From positions 272,042 to 336,041 of the forward strand of contig WNKV01000004.1 of assembly GCA_009720755.1 (NCBI GenBank): a stretch of DNA of 64,000 bases, written 5' to 3'. The stretch comes from Rhodoplanes serenus. GTDB taxonomy: Bacteria > Pseudomonadota > Alphaproteobacteria > Rhizobiales > Xanthobacteraceae. Shown here in pieces: positions 1-9,243 of this stretch. The notes beneath the pieces were generated by a model. That model searched no databases. It saw only the letters and a program-made list of their open reading frames with translations, and had not been told where the DNA came from. Made by a program: the position numbers and the translations under genes. The first letter of the stretch is position 1; every line of letters begins with the position of its first letter.

Positions 1-438
1 TTCGCCTCGGTGCTCCGCCGCGACGGCGATCGCTACGTGCTGGTGACGCCGGTCGAGAAGTGCGGCATCACGGTCGACGACGTGCCCTTCCTGGCGGTCG
101 AGATGGTGCGCGAGCCAGCTCCGTCCGCCACCGGCGCCGCCGATGACGATGGGGCCGGTGCCGCACCGCTGCTGCGCTTCCGCACCAATGTGGACGATTG
201 GGTCACCTGCGACGCCGAGCACGCCTTGCGCTTCGAGCCGGAGCCCGGCACCGGCGGCCTCAAGCCCTACCTGCATGTCCGCCGCGGCCTGTGGGCCCGG
301 TTGGTGCGGCCGCTCTACTACGATCTGGTCAGTCTCGGGGAGGAGCGCGCGATCGACGGCCGCCCGATGTTCGGCGTCGCCTCCGGCACCGCCTTCTTCC
401 CGATGGCCCCGGCCGAGGAGCTGAAAGACGATTCATGA
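1..438 (+). CDS. DUF1285 family protein, 5' end cut by the window
   Basis: The frame is open from base 1 (reading F-A-S before the internal GTG at 10), so the start lies outside the window. The visible residues read RRDGDRYVLVTPVEKCGI and then DVPFLAVEM, the hallmark of DUF1285 proteins, a small family of unknown function in alphaproteobacteria. The end reads GVASGTAFFPMAP, also typical of the C-terminus. It is followed by a GC hairpin (458-580) and then the Nudix gene on the same strand. In relatives this gene often sits near a Nudix gene and the CCA transferase, as here. The biochemical role is not known. Confidence 0.75.
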   Translation, partial: FASVLRRDGDRYVLVTPVEKCGITVDDVPFLAVEMVREPAPSATGAADDDGAGAAPLLRFRTNVDDWVTCDAEHALRFEPEPGTGGLKPYLHVRRGLWARLVRPLYYDLVSLGEERAIDGRPMFGVASGTAFFPMAPAEELKDDS

Positions 439-457
439 TGCTGATTGGTGTAAGTTG

Positions 458-580
458 CCCCCCACCCCCGACCCCTCCCCACCATTTACTGACGCACATG
501 GGGGGAGGGGAGTCGAGGCGCTTCGGCTCCCCTCCCCCCGCGCGCGAACTGCGTGGCGGGGAGGGGTCGGGGGTGGGGGG
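458..580. repeat. Intergenic GC inverted repeat (REP/RIP-like)
   Basis: Two perfectly complementary 23-base arms, 458-480 (C-rich) and 558-580 (G-rich), enclose 77 bases that themselves contain a GGGGGGAGGGGAG / CTCCCCTCCCCCC pair. The transcript would fold into a very stable cruciform. It sits in the gap between the DUF1285 and Nudix genes and abuts the start of the latter. Such palindromes are common dispersed elements in Rhizobiales. There is no T tract, so it is not a classical terminator. Confidence 0.75.
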
Positions 581-589
581 CTGACCGAA

Positions 590-1255
590 ATGACAGCTAC
601 CGAGCGCGCCGATCCGCTCGCCCTCGGCCACGCCTTCTTCGACCGCGCCCGGGCGCGGCTCGACATGGCGGTGCCGGCCGCCCTCACCGACCCGTCGCAG
701 CCGGCGACCCGCGGCGACATCGATCTCGACCCCGAGCTGTGGGCGCAGGCCGGTGTCATCCCGGCGCGGCCCGCCGCCGTGCTGATCGGCGTCGTCGACC
801 GGCCGGAGCCCGGCGTCATCCTCACCCAGCGCACCACCAGCCTGCCCAGCCATGCCGGCCAGATCGCCTTTCCGGGCGGCAAGATCGATCCCATCGACGC
901 CACCCCGCTCGACGCCGCGCTGCGCGAGGCCGAGGAGGAGATCGGGCTCGACCGCGCCCTCGTCGACCCGATCGGCTATCTCGACCTGTACTGCACCTTC
1001 TCGGGGTTCCGCATCCTGCCGGTGGTCTCCCGCGTCGCCCCCGGCTATACGCTGTCCCTCAACGAGGCCGAGGTGGAGGACGCCTTCGAGGTGCCGCTGG
1101 CATTCCTGATGGACAAGCAGAACCATGCCCTGCACAGCCGCGACTGGAAGGGCCTGCGGCGGCGCTTCTACGTGATGCCCTACCAGGAGCGGTATATCTG
1201 GGGCGTCACCGCCGGCATCCTGCGCAACCTGTACGATCGGGTGTATGCGCGATGA
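590..1255 (+). CDS. CoA pyrophosphatase (Nudix hydrolase)
   Basis: Predicted Nudix hydrolase of 221 aa that would cleave CoA or its esters to 3',5'-ADP and phosphopantetheine in the cytoplasm. The Nudix box spans residues about 96-120: FPGGKIDP, a short insertion, then ALREAEEEIGL. The GGKxDPxD insertion is typical of the CoA pyrophosphatase subgroup (NudL/YeaB), and the segment LPSHAGQIAFPGG just before the box supports this. The frame is open further upstream to 455, but that part only translates the GC hairpin. ATG 590 (MTATERADPL) is the first start after it. DUF6111 and CCA transferase genes follow, probably in one operon. Confidence 0.85.
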   Translation: MTATERADPLALGHAFFDRARARLDMAVPAALTDPSQPATRGDIDLDPELWAQAGVIPARPAAVLIGVVDRPEPGVILTQRTTSLPSHAGQIAFPGGKIDPIDATPLDAALREAEEEIGLDRALVDPIGYLDLYCTFSGFRILPVVSRVAPGYTLSLNEAEVEDAFEVPLAFLMDKQNHALHSRDWKGLRRRFYVMPYQERYIWGVTAGILRNLYDRVYAR

Positions 1256-1291
1256 CGCCGCCGCCGGGCTCCGTATCAACCGATTGAGATC

Positions 1292-1555
1292 ATGATCCGC
1301 CCGATCCTCACCGAACTCGCCCTGTTCCTGACGCCGTTCGTGCTCTACGCCGTGTTTCTGATGGCGACACGCGCCGGCGTCCTCCACCCCGACTCGTGGC
1401 GCTGGTCCACGGTCGCCTGGCTGACGCTCGCGGCCCTCGCCCTGGTGGTGGTCAGCTTCGTGGTGATGGCCGAGTTCGGGGGCGCGCCGCCGAACTCCGT
1501 CTACGTGCCGGCCCACATGGAGAACGGGCGCTTCGTGCCGGGCACCACGCAATGA
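1292..1555 (+). CDS. DUF6111 family small membrane protein
   Basis: Protein of 87 aa with two hydrophobic stretches (residues about 6-24 and 38-58), then a soluble tail with PPNSVYVPAHMENGRFVPG. This tail pattern is characteristic of DUF6111, a small alphaproteobacterial inner-membrane family of unknown function that is regularly found between the Nudix gene and the CCA transferase. Its stop codon overlaps the next start in an ATGA junction (1552-1555), so translation with the CCA transferase gene is probably coupled. Confidence 0.8.
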   Translation: MIRPILTELALFLTPFVLYAVFLMATRAGVLHPDSWRWSTVAWLTLAALALVVVSFVVMAEFGGAPPNSVYVPAHMENGRFVPGTTQ

Positions 1556-2826
1556 CCGATGTGCCGCAACGCCGTCTCGACGCCGCATGGCTCGCCGCGG
1601 AGCCGCTCGCCGCCGTGCTGGCGGTGCTCGACCGCGACGGCGAGGAGGCCCGGGTGGTGGGCGGCGCCGTGCGCAACACCCTCATCGGCGAAGCGCCCGG
1701 CGACATCGACATCGCCACCACGGCGCTCCCCGACGAGGTGGTGCGGCGAGCCGCGGCGGCCGGCTTCAAGACGGTGCCGACCGGCCTCGACCACGGTACC
1801 GTGACGGTGGTGGCGGACGGACGGCCGTTCGAGGTAACGACGCTGCGCACCGACGTCGAGACCTTCGGCCGCAAGGCCAAGGTGGCATTCGGTCGCGACT
1901 GGCAGAGCGACGCGGAGCGGCGCGACTTCACCATGAACGCCCTGTCGGTGTCGCCGGACGGCACCTTGCACGATCCGGTCGGCGGCCTCGACGACGTCGC
2001 GGCGCGGCGGGTGCGCTTCATCGGCGAGCCGGAACGGCGCATCGAGGAAGACCATCTGCGCATCCTGCGCTTCTTCCGCTTCCATGCCGCCTACGGCAAC
2101 GGCGCCTTCGACGGGCCGAGCCTCGCGGCCTGCATCGTCGCCCGCGAGAGCCTGCGTGACCTGTCGCGCGAGCGGGTGCGCGGCGAGATGCTGAAGCTCC
2201 TCGTGGCGCCGGTCGCCGCCTCGACGCTGGTCGCGATGTCGGACACCGGCATCCTCCAGCTCGTGCTCGGCGGCGTCGGGCTGCCGGTCGACTTCACCGC
2301 CATGGTGGCGCGGGAGGCGACGCTGGGGCTGCCGCCCGATCCGGTGCGCCGGCTCGCGGCGCTGGCGGTGCTGGTCGAGGAGGATGCCGAGCGGCTGCGC
2401 GAGCGGCTGCGGCTGTCCAATGCCGAGCACCGTCGGCTCGCCGCCATGGCGGCGGGCTGGTGGCGGCTCGGGCCGGCGACGACGGAGCCGGAGGCGCGTG
2501 CACAGCTCTACCGGCTGGGGCCGGTGTCGTTCACCGACCGCGTGCTGCTCGCCTGGAGCCGCGCCACCCCGGACGCCGCGGCGGCGGCGGATGCGTGGCG
2601 CACCCTGACGTCCCTGCCGCAGCGGTGGGCGGTGCCGCGCTCGCCGCTGCGCGCCGACGCCTTCATGACGCGCGGCCTCGCCGGGCCGGCGGTCGGTGCC
2701 GCCATGCGGGACGCCGAGGCGGCCTGGATCGCCGCCGATTTTCCGTCCGACCGGGGGGCGCTCGACGCCATCGTGACGGCGGCCGTCGCGCGCGCCTCGG
2801 CCGCCGCGCCGGACGCCGCCGGCTGA
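1552..2826 (+). CDS. cca: CCA tRNA nucleotidyltransferase
   Basis: Class II nucleotidyltransferase of 424 aa that adds or repairs the CCA end of tRNAs. The N-terminal head carries VVGGAVRN (about 32-39) and GDIDIATTA with the two metal-binding aspartates, followed by RDFTMNALSV and the ERRIEEDHLRILRFFRFHA motif of the neck. The C-terminal body is alpha-helical. The ORF continues upstream to 1396, but that part is a shadow of DUF6111. ATG 1552, in ATGA overlap with the upstream stop, matches the family N-terminus (MTDVPQRRLDAAWL). Fully intact. Confidence 0.93.
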   Translation: MTDVPQRRLDAAWLAAEPLAAVLAVLDRDGEEARVVGGAVRNTLIGEAPGDIDIATTALPDEVVRRAAAAGFKTVPTGLDHGTVTVVADGRPFEVTTLRTDVETFGRKAKVAFGRDWQSDAERRDFTMNALSVSPDGTLHDPVGGLDDVAARRVRFIGEPERRIEEDHLRILRFFRFHAAYGNGAFDGPSLAACIVARESLRDLSRERVRGEMLKLLVAPVAASTLVAMSDTGILQLVLGGVGLPVDFTAMVAREATLGLPPDPVRRLAALAVLVEEDAERLRERLRLSNAEHRRLAAMAAGWWRLGPATTEPEARAQLYRLGPVSFTDRVLLAWSRATPDAAAAADAWRTLTSLPQRWAVPRSPLRADAFMTRGLAGPAVGAAMRDAEAAWIAADFPSDRGALDAIVTAAVARASAAAPDAAG

Positions 2827-2839
2827 CGACCGGCGGCGG

Positions 2840-3988
2840 TCACCCGGCCTCGCCTGCGCCGCTCGCCTCGTCCTCGTCGAACTCGCCGCCGAGCCGCAAC
2901 CCCTCGATCCAGGTGGCACCGTCGCGCTTGACCACTGTCCGTGGCGTCACCCGGCCGTGGGCGGCGAGGGCCTCGGCCAGCCGCTCCGAATGGGTCACCA
3001 CCCAGACCTGGGTGCGCTCCGCCGCCTGCACGACCAGGCGGGCGAGCGGCGCCAGCAGGTCCGGATGCAGGCTCGCCTCCGGCTCGTTGAGGGCGACGAA
3101 GCCGGGCAGCCGGTAGCCGAGCAGCGCACCGGCGAGCGCCAGATAGCGCAGCGTGCCGTCGGACAATTCGCCGGCCTCGAACAGCCGCTTCGGGTAATCC
3201 GGGAAGATCATGCCGAACGAGGCGCACCGGCCGGGCTCCGGAACGACGAGGCGGGCGCCCGGGAAGGCGTCGTCGATGGCCCGGTCGAGGTCGGTGGTGT
3301 CCTGGCGGACATGGACGAGGGTCGCGAAGACGGCGGCGAGGTCCGCCCCGTCGGAGGACAGCGTCGGCGTCGTCACGGCGAGGCAGGGCTGACGAAGCGG
3401 CGAGGCCCGGTCGCTGCGCAGGTCGTGATAGAAGCGCCAGTCGAGCATGGCGCGGCGGACCGCATCGAGCTCGGGACAGCCGGCGAGGTCGCGCACCGCG
3501 CCGAGCGCCGTCTCGGAGGCGAGCAACGGCAGCCCCAGCGGCCGCGCCCGCCCCGCCTCGCCGGCCACCGTGGCCCGCGGCCCGCGCCGCTCCAGCAGCG
3601 TCAGCGGCCGCCGCCCGGTGCGCAGCACCAGGCTCTCCTCCTTGATCTGCGGCTCGAACGGAAACGCCGCCCCGGTGGGCGGGGCCAGCCCGCATTCGAC
3701 CACATAGTCGGTGCCGAGCCCGTCGACCTCGATGGTGGCCGCGAGCCTGATCCGGGCCGGCTTGCCGGTCGGCCGCCGACCGGCCCACAGGGCCGACTGC
3801 ATGCCGCCCTCGGCGGCGAGCGCGCGCGCCAGCGTGCCGGCGGCGGACGCCTGGAGAAGCTGAAGCGCCCCGTAGAGGTTGCTCTTGCCGACCCCGTTGG
3901 CCCCGACGAACACGGTGAGCGCCCCGACGGGAAAGCGGATGGCGCGCAGCGATCGATAGCCCGCGACGGCGACCTCACGGATCGGCAT
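2840..3988 (-). CDS. AAA family ATPase (SMC/RecF-like, AAA_21)
   Basis: Protein of 382 aa with an ABC/SMC-type ATPase core. Walker A GANGVGKS is at residues 29-36, a signature-like LSDGTLRYLALAGALL lies in the second half, then Walker B FVALNEPEASLHPDLL and the switch region WVVTHSERLAEAL. The whole protein is one split ATPase head with no coiled coil. Relatives are usually annotated as AAA family or chromosome-segregation ATPase without a known target. It follows hemF by 6 bases on the same strand, so it is probably co-transcribed with trmL and hemF. No partner nuclease such as an OLD or TOPRIM gene is adjacent, so a defence role is not supported. Confidence 0.85.
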   Translation of the reverse strand: MPIREVAVAGYRSLRAIRFPVGALTVFVGANGVGKSNLYGALQLLQASAAGTLARALAAEGGMQSALWAGRRPTGKPARIRLAATIEVDGLGTDYVVECGLAPPTGAAFPFEPQIKEESLVLRTGRRPLTLLERRGPRATVAGEAGRARPLGLPLLASETALGAVRDLAGCPELDAVRRAMLDWRFYHDLRSDRASPLRQPCLAVTTPTLSSDGADLAAVFATLVHVRQDTTDLDRAIDDAFPGARLVVPEPGRCASFGMIFPDYPKRLFEAGELSDGTLRYLALAGALLGYRLPGFVALNEPEASLHPDLLAPLARLVVQAAERTQVWVVTHSERLAEALAAHGRVTPRTVVKRDGATWIEGLRLGGEFDEDEASGAGEAG

Positions 3989-3994
3989 CGGACC

Positions 3995-4927
3995 TCATGG
4001 CCATTTCACCAGCGGCGGCATCGAGGAGAGGATCGACTCGACATTGCCGCCGGTCTTCAGGCCGAACACGGTGCCGCGGTCGTAGAGCAGATTGTACTCG
4101 ACATAGCGGCCGCGGCGCACGAGCTGGGCATCGCGCTCGGCCTCGCTCCACGGCGTCGCGAGGTTTTCGCGCACGAGGCGCGGATAGACGGTGAGGAAGG
4201 CGCGGCCGACATCCTGGGTGAAGGCGAAGTCGGCCGCCCAGTCGCCGGAGTCGAGCCAGTCGTAGAAGATGCCGCCGACGCCGCGCGGCTCGTTGCGGTG
4301 CTTCAGGAAGAAGTACTCGTCGCACCACGCCTTCAGGCGGTCGTAGGCGGCCACTGCCGGATGCGCCGCGCAGGCGCCCCGCATGGCGGCGTGGAACGCC
4401 ACCGTGTCGGGGTCGTCCTGCGTGCGGCGGGCGTCGAGCATCGGGGTGAGGTCGGCGCCGCCGCCGAACCACGCCCGCGTGGTGACGACGAACCGCGTGT
4501 TCATGTGGGCGGTCGGGACGTGCGGGCTCGACGGATGGGCGATCAGCGAGATGCCGGAAGCCCAGAAGCGCGGATCGTCGGCGGCGCCTGGAATGTCCTT
4601 GCGGAACTCCGGCGCGAACTCGCCGTGCACGGTGGAGACATGAACGCCGACCTTCTCGAACACGCGGCCGCGCATCATCGCCATCACGCCGCCACCCCCA
4701 TCGTGGCCGCTGTGATCGGTGCGGCGCCACGGCGTCCGCTCGAAGCGACCGGCCGGCTCGCCGTAGAGCGCCGGCGGGGCGGCATCCTCGATCGCCTCGA
4801 AGGCGGCACAGATATCGTCGCGCAGCCGCTCGAACCAAGCTCGTGCCTCGCCCTTGCGAGCGTCGAGCACGGCGGCCTCGGGCAGCGGCGAGGCGGACGA
4901 AACGGGGGTGGAGGCGGGGGTGGCCAT
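3995..4927 (-). CDS. hemF: Oxygen-dependent coproporphyrinogen-III oxidase
   Basis: Aerobic haem-biosynthesis enzyme of 310 aa that decarboxylates coproporphyrinogen III to protoporphyrinogen IX in the cytoplasm as a homodimer. Family motifs seen in order: [20 protein letters not shown] (about 77-96), [43 protein letters not shown], and the C-terminal [16 protein letters not shown] with [14 protein letters not shown]. Length is normal. The gene lies between trmL (140 bases upstream) and the AAA ATPase (6 bases downstream), all on the minus strand. Confidence 0.96.
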   Translation of the reverse strand: MATPASTPVSSASPLPEAAVLDARKGEARAWFERLRDDICAAFEAIEDAAPPALYGEPAGRFERTPWRRTDHSGHDGGGGVMAMMRGRVFEKVGVHVSTVHGEFAPEFRKDIPGAADDPRFWASGISLIAHPSSPHVPTAHMNTRFVVTTRAWFGGGADLTPMLDARRTQDDPDTVAFHAAMRGACAAHPAVAAYDRLKAWCDEYFFLKHRNEPRGVGGIFYDWLDSGDWAADFAFTQDVGRAFLTVYPRLVRENLATPWSEAERDAQLVRRGRYVEYNLLYDRGTVFGLKTGGNVESILSSMPPLVKWP

Positions 4928-5067
4928 GGATCAGCTCCGGGTCTCGCGCGGGGATTTGGCCTGCGGAGGTCTCGCGGACGAGGGTTCTGCATATCGTCGT
5001 GTGGTGCGGGCCGTCCGCAGGCGGCCGGTGCGCCGCCCGTTGTGGTTCGGCATCATATCCTCGGTGA

Positions 5068-5583
5068 CTAATCTCGAAAGACTAAATCGGAGGCGGCGAC
5101 GGGAGACTCCCGACGCGCCGGCGCAGGACCCGTGAAACCGCCGGTCTGGCGCAACGCCTCGCCGACCGCCATGGCGCACGCCATGGCGACGTTGAGCGAG
5201 CGCAGTCCGGGCCGCAGCGGGATGACGAGGCGGGCGGCCGCGGCGGCATGGACGTGCTCCGGCACGCCGCTGGTTTCGCGCCCGAACATCAGCACGTCGT
5301 CGGGCGTGAAGGCGTGCTCCAGGAACGGCGTGGCGGCCGCCGTGGTGAACAGCACCAGGCGCAGCCCGCGCGCGGCCCGGAACGCCTCGAAGGCGTCGAA
5401 CGAGGCGTGGCGGGTGAGCCGCACCCGGTCGAGATAATCCATGCCGGCACGACGAAAGGCCCGATCCGTGGTGGGAAAGCCGGCGGGCTCGACGAGATCC
5501 ACCGCGACGCCGAAGCAGGCCGCGAGCCGCATGATGGTGCCGGTGTTCTGCGGGATGTCCGGCTCGAAGAGAGCGATGCGCAT
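5068..5583 (-). CDS. trmL: tRNA (cytidine/uridine-2'-O-)-methyltransferase TrmL
   Basis: SPOUT-class methyltransferase of 171 aa that modifies the wobble position 34 of certain tRNA-Leu species using SAM. The N-terminus MRIALFEPDIPQNTGTIMRLAACFG is diagnostic, with the knot motifs LMFGRETSGVPEHVHA and LRSLNVAMACAMAVGEALRQTGGF near the C-terminus. It is full length. The gene is first of a minus-strand group (trmL, hemF, AAA ATPase) and is divergent from the bc1 operon. Confidence 0.93.
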   Translation of the reverse strand: MRIALFEPDIPQNTGTIMRLAACFGVAVDLVEPAGFPTTDRAFRRAGMDYLDRVRLTRHASFDAFEAFRAARGLRLVLFTTAAATPFLEHAFTPDDVLMFGRETSGVPEHVHAAAAARLVIPLRPGLRSLNVAMACAMAVGEALRQTGGFTGPAPARRESPVAASDLVFRD

Positions 5584-5957
5584 GCTTCAGTGGCTCGCTC
5601 GTCGGCGCCGCCGACCGGCGTCGGGAGGCGTGTGCGATCGTCGGCCCTGGGACCGACGACCGTGCCGCCCCGGCGCGCCTGCGCCCGCATCCGCCACCTC
5701 CACGCCCCTCCGTCCCGGACCGACGCATGCGCACGAACGCATGCCGCACCGGCCGCGCCTCATCCTATTTGCCATCAGCCGCATTCGGCAACCCGACGGG
5801 CTTGCGCTCCCCGCCCAAACGGTGCCAATAGGAGATTTAAGGTGGCATGGAGTGCGCCTCCCGCGAGTTCGCGCCGCGTCCGATCCGCCGCCGGCTTTGC
5901 TCGGGTTGGCCCCCCCTCCGGCTTGCCCGCCCCATCGATTGAAAGGGATCGAAGACT
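5584..5957. other. Divergent intergenic region trmL / fbcF
   Basis: These 374 bases must hold both the trmL promoter (leftward) and the promoter of the bc1 operon (rightward). An AATAGGAGATTTAAGG stretch at 5827-5842 is the most AT-rich part. I see no clear inverted repeat, no convincing -35/-10 pair and no gene. Confidence 0.4.
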
Positions 5958-6488
5958 GTGACCAATCCGTCATTGCGAGCCGAGCCGACCCGGCGCGATT
6001 TTCTCTTCATCGCCACGGGTGCGGTCGGCGCGATCGGTGTGGCGGCCACGATGGTGCCTCTGATCGCGCAGATGAACCCGGACGCCTCCACCATCGCGGC
6101 CGGTGCGCCGATCGAGGTCGACCTGACCCCCATCGCCGAAGGACAGATCATCAAGGTGACCTGGCGCGGCAAGCCGATCTTCATCTCCCACCGGACCAAG
6201 CAGGAGATCGAGCAGGCGCAGTCGGTGAAGCTGAGCGCCCTGCCCGATCCGCAGTCCGATCAGGACCGGGTGAAGGCGGGTCACGACCAGTGGCTCGTCG
6301 TCATCGGCATCTGCACCCATCTGGGCTGCATCCCGATCTCCAAGTCGGGCGAGTACAACGGTTGGTTCTGCCCGTGCCACGGCTCGGTCTACGACACCTC
6401 CGGCCGCATCCGTCAGGGACCGGCGCCGGCCAACCTGCCGCTGCCGCCCTATCGGTTCGTTTCCGACACCAAGATCGAGATCGGCTGA
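5958..6488 (+). CDS. fbcF: Ubiquinol-cytochrome c reductase, Rieske iron-sulfur subunit
   Basis: Rieske subunit (176 aa) of the cytochrome bc1 complex, carrying electrons from ubiquinol to cytochrome c1 on the periplasmic face. An RRDFLF twin-arginine-like motif (residues 12-17) precedes a membrane anchor (about 15-38). The 2Fe-2S ligands are in CTHLGC (C119, H121) and CPCH (C138, H141), with C124 and C140 able to form the usual disulfide. GTG 5958 is the start. fbcH begins 43 bases downstream, an operon order typical of Bradyrhizobium and Rhodopseudomonas relatives. Confidence 0.95.
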   Translation: MTNPSLRAEPTRRDFLFIATGAVGAIGVAATMVPLIAQMNPDASTIAAGAPIEVDLTPIAEGQIIKVTWRGKPIFISHRTKQEIEQAQSVKLSALPDPQSDQDRVKAGHDQWLVVIGICTHLGCIPISKSGEYNGWFCPCHGSVYDTSGRIRQGPAPANLPLPPYRFVSDTKIEIG

Positions 6489-6531
6489 CGCGGCCTCCGG
6501 ACCGCAGCGCCCTCCGGACAGAGACACATCC

Positions 6532-8646
6532 ATGAGTGGACCTTCCAAGTTCGTGCCGCGACATCCCGCCCTCAAGTGGTTCGAGGCGCGGCTGCCCATC
6601 ATCGGGCTGATGTACGATTCCTTCGTGTCGTATCCGACGCCACGGAACCTGAATTTCCTCTGGACCTTCGGGGCGATCCTGTCGTTCCTGCTGATCATCC
6701 AGATCGTGACCGGCGTCGTGCTGGTCATGCACTACACCCCGAACGTCGACCTGGCGTTCAACTCCGTCGAGCACCTGATGCGCGACGTGAACTATGGCTG
6801 GCTGCTGCGCTACCTGCACTCCAACGGCGCCGCCATGTTCTTCTTCGCCGTCTACATCCACATGTTCCGCGGCATGTATTACGGCTCCTACAAGGAGCCC
6901 CGCGAGGTGCTGTGGATCATCGGCGTGATCATCTATCTCTTGATGATGGCGACCGGCTTCCTCGGCTACGTGCTGCCGTGGGGCCAGATGAGCTACTGGG
7001 CCGCCACCGTCATCACCAACCTGTTCTCGGCCATCCCGATCTTCGGCGAGACCATCGTCACCTGGCTGTGGGGCGGCTACTCGGTGGGGAACCCGACCCT
7101 CACCCGGTTCTTCTCGCTGCACTACCTGCTGCCGTTCGTGATCGTCGCCTTCGTGGTGCTGCACGTCTGGGCGCTCCACGTCGTCGGCCAGAACAACCCG
7201 GCCGGCGTCGAGCCGAAGTCCGATCAGGACACGGTTCCGTTCACGCCCTACGCGACCCTCAAGGACCTGTTCTGGTTCGTCGCGTTCATGCTGATCTACA
7301 TGTGGTTCACGTTCTACGTCCCGAACTACCTCGGGCACGCGGACAACTACATCCCGGCCAATCCCAGCGTGACGCCGGCCCACATCGTGCCCGAGTGGTA
7401 CTATCTGCCGTTCTACGCGATCCTGCGCGCCATTCCCGACAAGCTGATGGGCGTCATCGCGCTGTTCGCGTCGATCATCGTGCTCGCCTTCCTGCCCTGG
7501 CTCGACACCTCGAAGGTCAAGTCGGGGCGCTATCGGCCGCTGTTCAAGGTCTTCTTCTGGATCTTCGTGGCCGACTGCCTCCTGCTCGGCTGGCTCGGCG
7601 CCAAGCCGGCGGAGGGTGGCTATCTCATCGCGACCCGCATCCTCACCGCCTGGTACTTCCTCCACTTCATCGTGGTGCTGCCGGTGATCGGGCTGATGGA
7701 GAAGCCGCTGCCGCTGCCCGAGTCGATCACCGCCGACGCACTGGCCAAGCACGGCGCCAAGAAGAAGGTGATCGCCGCGACCGTGGCGGCGCTGGCCGTG
7801 CTGGTCGGCCTGTCGACCTCGACCCGGACCGCCCAGGCGGCCGGCGAGACCCCGAAGCCGCCGCAGCTCACCTGGTCATTCTCGGGGCCGTTCGGCACCT
7901 TCGACCGGGCCCAGCTCCAGCGCGGCTTCCAGGTCTACAAGGAGGTCTGCGCCGCCTGCCACGGCCTGTCGCTGCTGTCGTTCCGCAATCTCGCGGAGCC
8001 GGGTGGCCCGGGCTTCACCACCGCGCAGGCCGCGGCCGTCGCGGCCGAGGCCAAGGTGAAGGACGGCCCCAACGATCAGGGCGAGATGTTCGAGCGGCCC
8101 GGCCGGCTGGCCGACCGCTTCCCGTCGCCCTATCCGAACGCTCAGGCGGCGGCCTTCGCGTTCAACGGGGCGGCGCCGCCCGACCTGTCGGTCATCGCCA
8201 AGGCGCGCACCTACGAGCGTGGCTTCCCGACCTTCGTGTTCGATATCTTCACGCAGTACCAGGAGGCCGGCGTCGACTACATCACGGCGCTGCTGACCGG
8301 CTACGAGGACACGCCCGCCGACTTCAAGCTGCCGGACGGCTCCAACTACAACAAGTACTTCCCGGGTCATGCGATCGCCATGCCGCCGCCGCTCGCGGAC
8401 GGTGTAGTGACCTACGCGGACGGCTCGCCGCAGACCACCGCGCAGTACGCCAAGGACGTCTCGGCGTTCCTGATGTGGGCGGCGGAGCCGCATCTCGAGG
8501 CGCGCAAGCGGCTCGGCTTCCAGGTGATGATCTTCCTGCTCGTGCTCACCGGCCTGATGTACTTCACGTACGAGAAGGTCTGGCACGACGTGAAGCATCC
8601 GCCGGAAGAGACGCCCGGCCAGGGCACCAAGACCACGCGGGCCTGA
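6532..8646 (+). CDS. fbcH: Fused cytochrome b / cytochrome c1 precursor
   Basis: Single 704-aa polyprotein. Residues 1 to about 410 are cytochrome b with eight membrane spans and the Qo motif [14 protein letters not shown] hydrophobic, signal-like stretch (about 418-438, [20 protein letters not shown]) leads into cytochrome c1, whose haem c site CAACH is at 473-477 and whose C-terminal anchor is [18 protein letters not shown]. In Bradyrhizobium this fusion is cleaved after export to give two subunits (established knowledge). An AQA-type signal peptidase site near residue 440 fits that. With fbcF it forms the bc1 complex. Confidence 0.96.
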   Translation: MSGPSKFVPRHPALKWFEARLPIIGLMYDSFVSYPTPRNLNFLWTFGAILSFLLIIQIVTGVVLVMHYTPNVDLAFNSVEHLMRDVNYGWLLRYLHSNGAAMFFFAVYIHMFRGMYYGSYKEPREVLWIIGVIIYLLMMATGFLGYVLPWGQMSYWAATVITNLFSAIPIFGETIVTWLWGGYSVGNPTLTRFFSLHYLLPFVIVAFVVLHVWALHVVGQNNPAGVEPKSDQDTVPFTPYATLKDLFWFVAFMLIYMWFTFYVPNYLGHADNYIPANPSVTPAHIVPEWYYLPFYAILRAIPDKLMGVIALFASIIVLAFLPWLDTSKVKSGRYRPLFKVFFWIFVADCLLLGWLGAKPAEGGYLIATRILTAWYFLHFIVVLPVIGLMEKPLPLPESITADALAKHGAKKKVIAATVAALAVLVGLSTSTRTAQAAGETPKPPQLTWSFSGPFGTFDRAQLQRGFQVYKEVCAACHGLSLLSFRNLAEPGGPGFTTAQAAAVAAEAKVKDGPNDQGEMFERPGRLADRFPSPYPNAQAAAFAFNGAAPPDLSVIAKARTYERGFPTFVFDIFTQYQEAGVDYITALLTGYEDTPADFKLPDGSNYNKYFPGHAIAMPPPLADGVVTYADGSPQTTAQYAKDVSAFLMWAAEPHLEARKRLGFQVMIFLLVLTGLMYFTYEKVWHDVKHPPEETPGQGTKTTRA

Positions 8647-8661
8647 GTGATCGAGCCCGCT

Positions 8662-8766
8662 TAGAGCATTTTCCGGCGAAGTGGACTCCCGGTTCGCCGT
8701 CGAAAATGCGATCACGCAAGGACTTCCAGAGCGGGGTCCGATCCAGTTGGATCGGATTCCGCTCTA
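8662..8766. repeat. RIME-like palindromic intergenic element (105 bp)
   Basis: The element begins TAGAGC and ends GCTCTA. Inside are two palindromes: GCATTTTC (8667-8674) pairing with GAAAATGC across a CGAA/TTCG core, and AGAGCGGGGTCCGATCC (8729-8745) with GGATCGGATTCCGCTCT. Size and two-palindrome layout match the Rhizobium-specific intergenic mosaic elements (RIME1, about 108 bp). It lies between fbcH and its probable terminator. Confidence 0.65.
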
Positions 8767-8800
8767 GGCGGACCGATCGCGTCCAATCGATCGCAACACA

Positions 8801-8837
8801 CGAACCGGCCCGTGCCTCGCGCGGGCCGGTTTCGTTT
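8801..8837 (+). terminator. Rho-independent terminator of the fbcFH operon
   Basis: AACCGGCCCG (8803-8812) pairs perfectly with CGGGCCGGTT (8822-8831) around a nine-base loop and is followed by TCGTTTT. It lies about 155 bases after the fbcH stop, beyond the RIME-like element. Confidence 0.7.
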
Positions 8838-8928
8838 TGGGTGAACTCCGGGGCTCCGATCGCGCCCGCATGGCCCTGCGACGGCGCAGGCCGAGACGCT
8901 CCCCCGCTCGTCCCCACGAAAGCGATAC

Positions 8929-9100
8929 AGGATGCACACATCGCGGAAAGCTGCGGACTTTCGGTGAAGGGCAAACACGCCGGCCGCCCCCTCCGATGTC
9001 ATCGCCGGGCTCGACCCGGCGATCCATCTCTCTGCGAATATTGGATTTTGGTGAAGGCGATGGATGCGCGGGTCGAGCCCGCGCATGACGCTGTTATGCA
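8929..9100. repeat. Dispersed 'MRGLDPRI' repeat, degenerate copy 1
   Basis: From ATGCACACATC (8932) to GTTATGC (9099) this sequence matches the MITE interior at 40229-40397 almost base for base, apart from a changed patch near 9036-9048. The left terminal repeat is only partly kept (CAGGATGCACACATC) and the right one is missing. Translated on the minus strand it gives the well-known spurious peptide MRGLDPRI. The rest of 8838-9243 holds no gene that I can support. Confidence 0.8.
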
Positions 9101-9243
9101 TGCATGCTGTCGCGCGAAGGCGGGGGACCCAGACGCACAGGGCAAGGTCGCTTTTGGACGGAGCTTGAATTCCGTTGGCGCGGGACCGAGCGGCGCGTGA
9201 TGGGCGCCGTCCGGTGGTCCCCGCGAACGAAGCGCGCTGCCGA

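Noticed and set aside
2840..3988. OLD-like or other anti-phage ATPase
   Set aside because: Single ATPase domain without TOPRIM or nuclease partner, in a housekeeping operon.
2957..5071. A 704-codon plus-strand frame opposite the AAA ATPase and hemF
   Set aside because: The sequence is H/R/G/E-rich antisense of two well-conserved genes with no domain of its own.
8712..9101. ORF translating as MRGLDPRIH...
   Set aside because: It is the minus-strand reading of a dispersed repeat and recurs in the MITE; no evidence of a protein.
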